From Clostridia bacterium (lineage in GTDB: Bacteria; Bacillota; Clostridia; Oscillospirales; CAG-272): DNA of 64,000 nt. Shown here in pieces: positions 54,073-61,346 of the stretch. Where the stretch lies: assembly GCA_017466445.1 (NCBI GenBank), contig JAFTUC010000029.1, positions 248,001 through 312,000 of the forward strand. The letters are read 5' to 3'. Position numbers and translations under genes: made by a program. Each line of letters opens with the position of its first letter. The first letter of the stretch is position 1. The notes under the pieces are model-generated. The model had not been told where the DNA came from. It worked only from the letters and a program-made list of their open reading frames with translations, and did not search any database.

Positions 54073-54095
54073 GGGGAACTTTTTGAAAGTTCCCC
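54073..54095. repeat. Intergenic hairpin repeat (copy 4)
   Basis: GGGGAACT (54073-54080) pairs with AGTTCCCC (54088-54095) around TTTTGAA, nine bases after the aminotransferase stop. A-rich sequence follows, then GAGGTTTAGGTCTC and GATCTCC. It is related in content to the other intergenic hairpins. It is not a terminator on the plus strand, where A residues follow. Confidence 0.55.
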
Positions 54096-54155
54096 AAAAA
54101 AATAAAATTTTTCACGAGGTTTAGGTCTCTTTTATAGAAGATCTCCAAAAAATCA

Positions 54156-56060
54156 ATGATAACTTACAAAGCAGGAAGGGCGGATGTCGCGGTCATCGGA
54201 GCGGGGCACGCCGGTGTAGAAGCATCTCTTGCCGCAGCACGTCTCGGAATGAGCGTGCTCCTATTTACGATAAATCTCGATGCCGTCGGAAATATGCCCT
54301 GCAATCCGTCGATCGGAGGCACGGGCAAAGGGCATCTTGTCTACGAGATCGACGCTCTCGGCGGAGAGATGGGTCGCGCGGCAGACGAGGTAACTCTTCA
54401 GAGCAGAACCCTGAACCTCGGCAAGGGTGCCGCAGTACACTCCAAGAGAGTGCAAGCCGACCGCATTCTTTATCGCTCAAAGATCAAAAAAACGCTTGAA
54501 AATACAAAAAATCTCTCGCTTATTCAGGCGGAGATAGTTTCAATAGAAACAGGCGCAGCGGAAAACGGCGAGGTCTCTGTCAGATCGGTAACGACCTCGA
54601 TGGGTGCCGTCTGGGAGGTCTCCGCCGCCATAATCTGCAGTGGAACCTTTCTCGACTCACGGACGATAACAGGCGAAGCTATCTGCAGATCGGGACCTGA
54701 TGGACTGCTTCCGTCCATAGGACTCTCCGACTGTCTGCGCTCGCTCGGAATAACTCTCATGCGATTCAAGACGGGAACTCCTCCGAGGATCCATGCGGAC
54801 AGCATCGATTTCAGCGTCCTCGAGATACAAAACGGAGAATCGGGCGACGAATGCATTCCCTTCTCGGTCTACACCGATCCCGACGCATACGCAAATATGA
54901 AGCAGATCCCCTGCCATATCGCCTACACAAACGAAGAAACGCACGCGATAATCCGCGCGAATCTTTCGAGATCACCGCTTTATTCGGGAGTCATCGAGGG
55001 AACGGGACCGCGCTACTGTCCGAGCATTGAGGACAAGGTAGTGCGATTTGCCGACAAGACGAGGCACCAGCTCTTCGTCGAGCCGTGCGGAGCGGACACC
55101 AAGGAGATATATTTGCAGGGATTTTCCTCTTCTCTTCCCGAAGAGGTTCAGATGCAGATGCTCCACAGCATAAAGGGATTTGAAAACGCTCGGGTAATGC
55201 GTACCGCATACGCGATCGAGTACGACTGCATCGATCCCACTCAGCTCTACGCTACTCTCAGATTCAAGAATATCAAGGGGCTTTACGGAGCGGGTCAGTT
55301 CAACGGAAGCTCGGGGTACGAGGAGGCGGCCGCTCAGGGACTTATTGCCGGAATAAACGCAACGCTCGAGATCAAGGGCGAAAAGCCGCTCGTTCTTTCA
55401 AGAGATTCCTCTTATATAGGAACGCTTATCGACGATCTCGTCACAAAGGGAACGAACGAGCCGTACAGAATGATGACGTCGAGAAGCGAATATCGGCTTC
55501 TTCTCCGTCAGGACAACGCCGACGAGCGTCTGACTCCCGAGGGATACCGCATCGGACTTATAGACGATGAAAGATACGCACGCTTTACAAAAAAGAGAAA
55601 GACTGTCGAGGATGAGATATACAGACTCGAGCACACCTTCCTCTCGCCCGAAAAGGTAAATCCCTTTCTCAGCGAAAATTCGCTTTCGAACGCGGCGTCC
55701 GGCATATCGCTTGCCGAGCTGATCAGACGTCCTCAGCTGACCTACGCATCTGTTGCGGTGCTCGATCCCGACCGACCGAAGGATATCAGCCGCGCGGAGA
55801 TACTCAGCATACAGACCGCCGTCAAGTACGAGGGGTACATCAAAAAGCAGCTTGCGGAGGTCGCGCGCAAGGCAAAGCTCGAATCTCTCGCCCTTCCCGA
55901 GGATATCGACTACTCCGCGGTTTCGGGAATACGCATCGAGGCAAGACAAAAGCTCGAAAAATTCAGACCGCTAACCATAGGTCAGGCGTCAAGGATTTCC
56001 GGAATATCGCCTGCCGATATCTCGGTGCTTCTTATATATCTTTCCGCAAAACAAAAATAA
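54156..56060 (+). CDS. mnmG: tRNA uridine 5-carboxymethylaminomethyl modification enzyme MnmG (GidA)
   Basis: FAD-dependent enzyme that, with MnmE, modifies the wobble uridine (U34) of several tRNAs. The 634-residue product has the dinucleotide-binding motif VAVIGAGHAGVEASLAAARLG at the start, NMPCNPSIGGTGKGHL, the PPRIHADSIDF segment, and the family C-terminal part (GAGQFNGSSGYEEAAAQGL; MMTSRSEYRLLLRQDNADER). The usual partners (mnmE, rsmG) are not adjacent here. The ribosome binding site is weak. Confidence 0.96.
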   Translation: MITYKAGRADVAVIGAGHAGVEASLAAARLGMSVLLFTINLDAVGNMPCNPSIGGTGKGHLVYEIDALGGEMGRAADEVTLQSRTLNLGKGAAVHSKRVQADRILYRSKIKKTLENTKNLSLIQAEIVSIETGAAENGEVSVRSVTTSMGAVWEVSAAIICSGTFLDSRTITGEAICRSGPDGLLPSIGLSDCLRSLGITLMRFKTGTPPRIHADSIDFSVLEIQNGESGDECIPFSVYTDPDAYANMKQIPCHIAYTNEETHAIIRANLSRSPLYSGVIEGTGPRYCPSIEDKVVRFADKTRHQLFVEPCGADTKEIYLQGFSSSLPEEVQMQMLHSIKGFENARVMRTAYAIEYDCIDPTQLYATLRFKNIKGLYGAGQFNGSSGYEEAAAQGLIAGINATLEIKGEKPLVLSRDSSYIGTLIDDLVTKGTNEPYRMMTSRSEYRLLLRQDNADERLTPEGYRIGLIDDERYARFTKKRKTVEDEIYRLEHTFLSPEKVNPFLSENSLSNAASGISLAELIRRPQLTYASVAVLDPDRPKDISRAEILSIQTAVKYEGYIKKQLAEVARKAKLESLALPEDIDYSAVSGIRIEARQKLEKFRPLTIGQASRISGISPADISVLLIYLSAKQK

Positions 56061-56082
56061 AACTGACAAAAGGAGAAAAATT

Positions 56083-56541
56083 ATGATTTTTGATACTCTT
56101 GAACGCTCCGCGCTTTACAGTAACACGCATCCGCTCTTTGAAAAAGCTTTCGACTTTGCCAAAAGGCTCGCAAGCGAAAAGGTCGAAAACGGAAAATACG
56201 AGCTTTCGGACGGAATATATGCATCGGTCTCCGAATATTTCACAAACGTGACCGACTCTCCCGTATTTGAGGATCACAGACTTTATATCGACATACAGAT
56301 CCTGCTTGACGGCAAGGAAAGGATACTCGTCTGCGCTCGAGACAGCGCAAAACTCAAGACCGAGTACAAGCCCGATGCAGAATTTTATTCGGACGCTTCC
56401 GATTATCAGACGCTTAATATGGCAGAAGGTCGCTTCGCCCTTCTTTTCCCCGGAGATCTTCATGCCCCCGGTCTTGCGGCAAAGACGGAATCTGAAAAGG
56501 TAAAAAAGATCGTTATCAAGGTTCCCGTAGATCACAAATAA
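56083..56541 (+). CDS. YhcH/YjgK/YiaL family protein
   Basis: A 152-residue cupin-fold protein of the YhcH/YjgK/YiaL (DUF386) family, linked in some bacteria to sialic-acid or sugar metabolism. The family segments are HRLYIDIQILLDGKERI, MAEGRFALLFPGDLHAPGL (with its metal-binding His) and VKKIVIKVPV at the end. AAAGGAG precedes the ATG. It lies 22 bases after mnmG and before a strong terminator, so it is carried on the mnmG transcript. The precise sugar is unknown. Confidence 0.88.
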   Translation: MIFDTLERSALYSNTHPLFEKAFDFAKRLASEKVENGKYELSDGIYASVSEYFTNVTDSPVFEDHRLYIDIQILLDGKERILVCARDSAKLKTEYKPDAEFYSDASDYQTLNMAEGRFALLFPGDLHAPGLAAKTESEKVKKIVIKVPVDHK

Positions 56542-56558
56542 CGCATATGCAAAAAAAC

Positions 56559-56588
56559 ATCCGAGATCCACTTTTGTGGATCTCGGAT
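56559..56588. terminator. Bidirectional terminator between converging genes
   Basis: Perfect 13-base-pair stem ATCCGAGATCCAC (56559-56571) / GTGGATCTCGGAT (56576-56588) with a TTTT loop. It is followed by ATTATTTTA on plus and TTTTTTTGC on minus. Confidence 0.9.
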
Positions 56589-56605
56589 ATTATTTTACCA
56601 TCTTG

Positions 56606-57670
56606 TCAAAACTCGGTGACCTCATAAGGCTTTTCGTTTGAATTTTCGACCGCCTTTTTGACGATTTTTTCACAGATCTCGATATAATACATATCGCTGG
56701 GACCAACGTAATCGACATCATCACAGGAACCGCCTGTGAGGGTTACAAACCAACTCATTGCCGCGGTATATCTTCCAACGTCGAGCGAAAGATGATATCC
56801 GTCTCTTGTAAGAGTATCACCAAGCGAGGAGGTACGAAGATTCTGTATCGCGGTTCCGCTCGGTATAACTCCGTCGATGAGTGAGTCCTCAAGCACCTTG
56901 TTCTTCGTTGCTTCCACGATCTTTTGATACATCTGTATTTGAGATTTTCCGTATTTCGAAAAATCCGAATGATTGGAATCCTGCTGATACGCCCAAGTCA
57001 TATGAAAGTAGAACTCTGTTGTGTCCTTGGGCTTATTTTCCTCGAGATATTCAAGGATAGTGTGCATGCTTCCGTAAGTGCTACCAAGTCCGCTTAGTCC
57101 ACTTACCTGCTGGATCGTAATAAAATCCCAATCTGTATATTTAATGCCCTGTTCAACGGTATATTTATAATTATGCTTCCACGTTCCGTCTGTATTGAGC
57201 TGAAAATCATAGACCGCGGAACCGTTTTGAATATTGCTTCTGTGAGCATCGAGCGAGCAACCTCCGATAAAGAGATTTCCAAGAACGATCTCCTCTATTC
57301 CGGCGCTTTTACAGATGCCGTACAGATGAGCCATAGCATCTTCACTGAAACTGTTTCCGATAGCGAGAACCTTAAGGGATTTCGTTGCGGGAACAGTATC
57401 AGCGTAAGAATCTCCGCACTTCTCACACTTGTATGCGTTCTTGCCTTCCAAAAGCGCTTTTGCTTTAATTGAATTTTCTGCATCGTCTACGTAGGAATGC
57501 TCGCAAGCCACATTCTCGCTGTCTCCACCCGGATCATTCTCCTTACCATTCTTGTCTACCTCACTGCCGGTACTGTCTGTAGCGTGGGTACAAGAAATCA
57601 TTTGGACAGTTATAGTTAATATAAGCAATAAAAAAATTAAAAGCTTGGTTTTTTTATGAAAGTAAGTCAT
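56606..57670 (-). CDS. DUF4886 (SGNH-like) lipoprotein
   Basis: A 354-residue lipoprotein: signal peptide with Cys27 in MISC, an acidic low-complexity linker, then a small Cys segment (CEH then CEKCGDSYADTVPAT), a motif seen in clostridial surface proteins. The DUF4886 domain follows: LAIGNSFSEDA (nucleophile-type Ser), LFIGGCSLDAHRSN, ITIQQVSG, and RDGYHLSLDVGRY near the end with the Asp/His pair. DUF4886 is SGNH-like, so an esterase or deacetylase activity on a glycan is plausible. It has its own TTGATT-17-TAAAAT promoter. Confidence 0.85.
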   Translation of the reverse strand: MTYFHKKTKLLIFLLLILTITVQMISCTHATDSTGSEVDKNGKENDPGGDSENVACEHSYVDDAENSIKAKALLEGKNAYKCEKCGDSYADTVPATKSLKVLAIGNSFSEDAMAHLYGICKSAGIEEIVLGNLFIGGCSLDAHRSNIQNGSAVYDFQLNTDGTWKHNYKYTVEQGIKYTDWDFITIQQVSGLSGLGSTYGSMHTILEYLEENKPKDTTEFYFHMTWAYQQDSNHSDFSKYGKSQIQMYQKIVEATKNKVLEDSLIDGVIPSGTAIQNLRTSSLGDTLTRDGYHLSLDVGRYTAAMSWFVTLTGGSCDDVDYVGPSDMYYIEICEKIVKKAVENSNEKPYEVTEF

Positions 57671-57699
57671 ACCGCTTGTCCTTTCTAAGATCTGACCTG

Positions 57700-57728
57700 A
57701 TTTTATAACAAAGCAATGATATAATCAA
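57700..57728 (-). promoter_or_regulatory. Promoter of the DUF4886 lipoprotein gene
   Basis: TTGATT (57728-57723), 17-base spacer, TAAAAT (57705-57700), 30 bases upstream of the ATG. The remaining gap to 57848 is AT-rich with no further gene. Confidence 0.6.
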
Positions 57729-57848
57729 TGTATAAATCATATAAAAATTTGTGTAAAATAAAGACAGGAAGAAAAAATAAACTCGCAGAAATCAATCCGA
57801 ACATAAGATATGCAAGATACCTAACACTCAATAAAACTTCCTGTTATT

Positions 57849-59111
57849 TTATATAGTCATTTTTTCAGACAATTCATGATCTCGAACAACAAGCTCAATA
57901 AATGTAGCTCTGTGATTTTCGGTTTCAGTCACTATAATAGAAAAACCCATATAATCAAACCTATCTCCTACATCGGGGATCTTGCCCAGCTGCTCGGCTA
58001 TCCATCCGCCAAGTGAAACGGTCTCGGTCTCGACCTCGATATCAAATTTCTCGCAGAATCCGTCGATATCCACAGAGCAATCGACACTGTAGACATTTTC
58101 TCCGATCTTTTTATAATCCTCGCTGCTTTCGACCTCGTCATGCTCGTCCCAGATATCTCCGACGAGCTCCTCGAGGATGTCCTCCATGGTAACGAGTCCG
58201 TAGGTGCCGCCGTATTCGTCAAGGACCACCGCAACGTGTGTCTTGTTTTTCTGAAGAAGTCTCAAAAGCTCGTCGATCTTCTTTGACGGAAGCACGAATA
58301 TCGGAGCGGTCATTATTTCCCTAACGCTCTTATCGGTAATACCGCAGCCCGTGTAAAAATCCTTCTGATGTATGATTCCGACTATATTGTCGATGCTCTC
58401 CTCGTAAACGAGAAGGCGTGAGAATTTCGAAGCGGAAAATACGCGCGCGATCTCGGATTTATCGTCATCCACCGATACCGCCTCAAGGTCGGTTCTGTGA
58501 GTGAGTATGTCCTCTGCCTTGAGATCGGAAAATTCGATGGCGTTCTGCACGAGAAGGCTCTCTTCGCTGTTGAGAGTTCCCTCCTGATGCACCTCCTCCA
58601 CCATCATTATAAGCTCCTCCTGCGAGGTCTTTTCCTCTTTGTTAACCTTAAAGAGCTTGGAAAGCAGCTTTTTGAGCTGTGCAAAAAAGAAATTTATCGG
58701 TGAGAACACCCAGATAAAGACGAAGATTATAGGGGCGGAAAAGACCGCAAACGCTTCGGGCATATCCTTTGCCAAACTTTTTGGGCAGACCTCTCCGAAG
58801 ATCAGAACGACAACCGTTATTACGACAGTCGAGACAGTTGCACCAAGTCCTTCGCCACACAGATATATAAAAAGCACCGTACCGAGCGAGGACAGAGCAA
58901 TGTTAACTATATTGTTTCCGATAAGTATGGTTGATATAAGATTGTCATAATTTTCCGAAAGCTTATACGCAAGCGCCGCCTTCTTGCTCTTTTCGCTCAT
59001 CACCTTGAGCCTTGTTTTGTTGAGTGAGGAAAATGCGGTTTCGGTTGCGGAAAAATATGCGGACATAAGTAAAAGTGCGACCATTATCGCCACAAAAAGC
59101 GGTATATTCAT
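57849..59111 (-). CDS. CNNM/CorC-type membrane protein (hemolysin family, DUF21-CBS-CorC_HlyC)
   Basis: A 420-residue membrane protein with the standard architecture: DUF21/CNNM domain with about four helices (1-180; ends with GEVCPKSLA motif region), a pair of CBS domains (about 200-325; MTAPIFVLPSKKIDELLRLL, then LDEYGGTYGLVTMEDILEEL), and a C-terminal CorC_HlyC transporter-associated domain (from about 340, with VSLGGWIAEQLGKIPDVGD). Such proteins are linked to magnesium or cobalt efflux and, historically, to hemolysin names. A 32-codon reading frame lies 64 bases upstream, downstream of the same promoter. Confidence 0.92.
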   Translation of the reverse strand: MNIPLFVAIMVALLLMSAYFSATETAFSSLNKTRLKVMSEKSKKAALAYKLSENYDNLISTILIGNNIVNIALSSLGTVLFIYLCGEGLGATVSTVVITVVVLIFGEVCPKSLAKDMPEAFAVFSAPIIFVFIWVFSPINFFFAQLKKLLSKLFKVNKEEKTSQEELIMMVEEVHQEGTLNSEESLLVQNAIEFSDLKAEDILTHRTDLEAVSVDDDKSEIARVFSASKFSRLLVYEESIDNIVGIIHQKDFYTGCGITDKSVREIMTAPIFVLPSKKIDELLRLLQKNKTHVAVVLDEYGGTYGLVTMEDILEELVGDIWDEHDEVESSEDYKKIGENVYSVDCSVDIDGFCEKFDIEVETETVSLGGWIAEQLGKIPDVGDRFDYMGFSIIVTETENHRATFIELVVRDHELSEKMTI

Positions 59112-59175
59112 AAATTTATAAGATAGTTCTCCTGAATTTTTTGTGTTTATCGTTTTAGGCGTAAAAACAGTGGTA

Positions 59176-59274
59176 TCAATTCGGATAGACTACTTTATAA
59201 AAGGTCATACAATTAACGCGTGCAGCGTATTTAAAATCTATACAGTTACAGTCGCCGGTACTGTCGCCATCCAT
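59176..59274 (-). CDS. Putative 32-residue peptide
   Basis: A reading frame of 32 codons and a stop, too short for most annotations. It is supported by AGGAGG eight bases before its ATG and by a TTGATT-17-TATAAT promoter at 59306-59334. The peptide has three cysteines, two in CNC, and ends FYKVVYPN. No family recognised. It could be a small regulatory or leader peptide for the CNNM/CorC-type gene 64 bases downstream. Coding status is not proven. Confidence 0.5.
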   Translation of the reverse strand: MDGDSTGDCNCIDFKYAARVNCMTFYKVVYPN

Positions 59275-59305
59275 TAAAAGATCCTCCTGAAGACTATTTT
59301 TAGTC

Positions 59306-59334
59306 ATTATATATCAAATCCGGGATAAAATCAA
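59306..59334 (-). promoter_or_regulatory. Promoter for the small reading frame and the CNNM/CorC-type gene
   Basis: TTGATT (59334-59329), 17-base spacer, TATAAT (59311-59306), in an AT-rich region about 30 bases upstream of the 59274 start. Confidence 0.75.
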
Positions 59335-59394
59335 TAGTTTTTCAAAAATATATTTATTTTATCCTGATTTTGAGATATTTTTTTCCGACGCTTG

Positions 59395-59423
59395 TTGACA
59401 TGGGCGTTTTTTTGTGATATAAT
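59395..59423 (+). promoter_or_regulatory. Promoter of the tRNA-Pro locus
   Basis: TTGACA (59395-59400), 17-base spacer, TATAAT (59418-59423) with a TGA extended -10. It lies 76 bases upstream of the truncated tRNA-Pro and would also transcribe the intact tRNA-Pro at 59751. Confidence 0.85.
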
Positions 59424-59498
59424 TCATGTCGTGCCTTTGCGTAGTTTTCGGAAGGGCTCCTTCAATGTGTCTTGTTTTTTCTTAATCAACTTATACTT

Positions 59499-59541
59499 CG
59501 GGATGTAGCGCAGTTGGTAGCGCGCCTGCTTTGGGAGCAGG
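59499..59541 (+). pseudogene. tRNA-Pro(TGG) fragment, 3' half missing
   Basis: The acceptor 5' strand CGGGATG, a normal D arm and a perfect anticodon arm CCTGC-TTTGGGA-GCAGG (anticodon TGG at 59532-59534) are present. After 59541 the expected variable loop, T arm (GGTTCGAAT-type) and CATCCCG-ACCA are absent. Instead there is a GC-rich hairpin (GCGGGG 59548-59553 / CCCCGC 59558-59563) and unrelated sequence. This cannot fold into a working tRNA. It probably marks an integration or recombination point at the anticodon arm. Confidence 0.8.
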
Positions 59542-59606
59542 ACACCGGCGGGGACGCCCCCGCGGTCAAAAGAGCGCTTCGCGCTAAAAAGCAAAACCTT
59601 GAAAGT

Positions 59607-59710
59607 CCTTGCAAACATTGAAGAAAAGCCCTTGTAAACACTGACTTTTTCGGCACTCGGCTCTCTCTCGAAATCGCTGTAAAAAGCGGTTTGACCACAT
59701 GTTTGACCAC
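59607..59710. repeat. Direct repeats between the broken and intact tRNA-Pro (possible recombinase arm sites)
   Basis: CCTTGCAAACATTGA (59607-59621) and CCTTGTAAACACTGA (59630-59644) match at 13 of 15 positions, 23 bases apart. GTTTGACCAC occurs at 59689-59698 and 59701-59710. Repeats of this kind next to an attachment site are typical of integrase arm-binding sites, but no binding data exist here. Confidence 0.5.
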
Positions 59711-59750
59711 TTACGGAAATTGACCTAAAAATCGAATATTTTTCACACTT

Positions 59751-59826
59751 CGGGGTGTGGCGCAGTTGGTAGCGCGCGACGTTTGGGACGTCGATGCCGC
59801 AGGTTCGAATCCTGTCACTCCGACCA
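59751..59826 (+). tRNA. tRNA-Pro(TGG)
   Basis: Complete cloverleaf of 76 bases with encoded CCA. The acceptor stem is CGGGGTG/CACTCCG (one G-T pair). The anticodon stem GACGT/ACGTC has loop TTTGGGA and anticodon TGG at 59784-59786. The T arm is GCAGG-TTCGAAT-CCTGT. The anticodon stem differs from that of the truncated copy at 59499, so the two are not simple duplicates. Confidence 0.97.
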
Positions 59827-59832
59827 TTTTAT

Positions 59833-59863
59833 GAGCCCGAACCTTTTGTTTGGGCTCGTTTTT
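59833..59863 (+). terminator. Terminator after tRNA-Pro
   Basis: GAGCCCGAAC (59833-59842) pairs with GTTTGGGCTC (59848-59857), with one mismatch, followed by GTTTTTG. It lies seven bases after the CCA. Confidence 0.85.
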
Positions 59864-59944
59864 GTGATATTTTAAACTTTTAACTGCTTATATCTATAAC
59901 CCTCACAATTTATTAAATATTATTTATAGCAAGAAGGTGGATTT

Positions 59945-61213
59945 ATGAAAAAGCGCATAAACTGTATTTTGCTTCTCATCACTATCATATGTTTGGTAAT
60001 TGCAATAAGGCTTTCGTCAATGCCTATATTTACGTTTCTGCCTGATTATATAAAGTCAATTTTTATCACTTCATCGAGCATAAAAGAACAATATAGTTTT
60101 GTTTATGATGTTTCAATGGGTATCATACTAAGTGCATTGTTTTATTTTATCGTTGATGTTATACCAGAGAAGATAAAAATACATAAGGCTAAAAAAATAT
60201 TAAGTTTTCAAATCAATAGGCTGTTGGAATATATGGAACAAATTATATCTCTGATAGTATCGGTATATGAGCGTAATCCTAAATTAAATGAATTGGCAGA
60301 CAAGGATTTCTTAATCCTCAACGGTGAAACCCAACTACCAAATAGCGAAATATCGTATCTAACTACCACCTATTGTAAGAACGGAAAGAAAAAAACGGCT
60401 GTCCACAGTTATGGTACACTCAATAGTATTGTAAAAAATAATATAAGCAAAATAATAGATTGCTTGGAACAAATTAAAAAGTTTGAATATTTTTATTCTG
60501 ATCACACTGAACTTATTGAATATATCAGAATGCTCGAATGCAATGATGTTTTAAATTGGTACAAGAAAAAAGATAAAAATGATACTAATTGTTTTTTACT
60601 TTATGGTACAAACAAAAAAGTTGCAGAATTTATCTCTCTATATGTGAAAATTAAAAAGTTGAAATTTAATAGCGAATACACAGTAACAACTTTAGATGCA
60701 AAATCTGAAACAGATAAATATAAACAAGAGCGTGATGATGGAACACTACTAAAACATGTATTTGATTGTCAACAAAGACGGCAAAACTTAGCAAATAGTA
60801 ATCCAACATTGGTTATAGGAAGTCAGAAATATACAACAAAAATACTGACTGAGCAACTTTCTAAAAGTTTTGAAGCTACTTACACTCTTAATGAACATGT
60901 GGATTTCGATAGGATCTCTAATTACAAATTTGTAGTTGTTATTGTCGACTCAATATCCAAAAAAACGTTAACTTGTCTGCAATCAAACATAAAAACACCA
61001 ACAAATATCATCTTGCTAACAGAAAAACGGCTCTTTTTAAGAAAATACACGAGACTTTTTAAATCGGAAAATATTACTATCATCGATGAGTTGTTTTTTA
61101 AAAGTGCTTGGAAACTTTTTGCATTATCAATAAGCAAGGAAGAGCCATCAGAAAAAAGTATCTCCGATATAACTTCAAAGTTAAGGCAATTATGTTTTAA
61201 TGAAAAAGAATAA
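59945..61213 (+). CDS. Two-TM membrane protein of unknown function (element cargo)
   Basis: A 422-residue protein with two N-terminal transmembrane helices (about 7-27 and 55-75) and a large Lys/Asn/Ile-rich cytoplasmic region. Within it, FLLYGTNKKVAEFISLYVKI (about 218-238) and TLVIGSQKYTTKILTEQLSK (about 280-300) have a similar nucleotide-binding-like beta-helix pattern, suggesting two Rossmann-type lobes as in TrkA-N/RCK-like proteins. The nucleotide composition is far more AT-rich than its neighbours, consistent with horizontal transfer. AAGGTGG precedes the ATG. It lies between tRNA-Pro and two recombinases; defence or element maintenance is possible, but no known family is recognised. 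Confidence 0.75.
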   Translation: MKKRINCILLLITIICLVIAIRLSSMPIFTFLPDYIKSIFITSSSIKEQYSFVYDVSMGIILSALFYFIVDVIPEKIKIHKAKKILSFQINRLLEYMEQIISLIVSVYERNPKLNELADKDFLILNGETQLPNSEISYLTTTYCKNGKKKTAVHSYGTLNSIVKNNISKIIDCLEQIKKFEYFYSDHTELIEYIRMLECNDVLNWYKKKDKNDTNCFLLYGTNKKVAEFISLYVKIKKLKFNSEYTVTTLDAKSETDKYKQERDDGTLLKHVFDCQQRRQNLANSNPTLVIGSQKYTTKILTEQLSKSFEATYTLNEHVDFDRISNYKFVVVIVDSISKKTLTCLQSNIKTPTNIILLTEKRLFLRKYTRLFKSENITIIDELFFKSAWKLFALSISKEEPSEKSISDITSKLRQLCFNEKE

Positions 61214-61310
61214 TTCTTTGTTACAATATTTTTGTTACATAGACAGTTCATATTACACAATATTGCCCAAGGTGATTTTTTTATTCTTTGCCTACTGCAC
61301 CGCAAATTTT

Positions 61311-61341
61311 GAGGGCTGACGATTATTTTTCGTCAGCCCTC
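61311..61341. terminator. Terminator between the cargo gene and the recombinase genes
   Basis: Perfect 12-base-pair stem GAGGGCTGACGA (61311-61322) / TCGTCAGCCCTC (61330-61341) with loop TTATTTT. It sits directly after the recombinase stop codon at 61347 on the minus strand and also faces the converging cargo gene. Confidence 0.88.
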
Positions 61342-61346
61342 TTTCG

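Noticed and set aside
59499-59575. Functional tRNA-Pro at the first locus
   Set aside because: The T arm and acceptor 3' strand cannot be found; the sequence after the anticodon stem forms an unrelated hairpin.
59486-59710. A 74-codon minus-strand frame (MVKHVVKPLF...) across the broken tRNA-Pro
   Set aside because: It reads backwards through tRNA sequence and the attachment-site repeats. No ribosome binding site; I treat it as a shadow of the integration junction.
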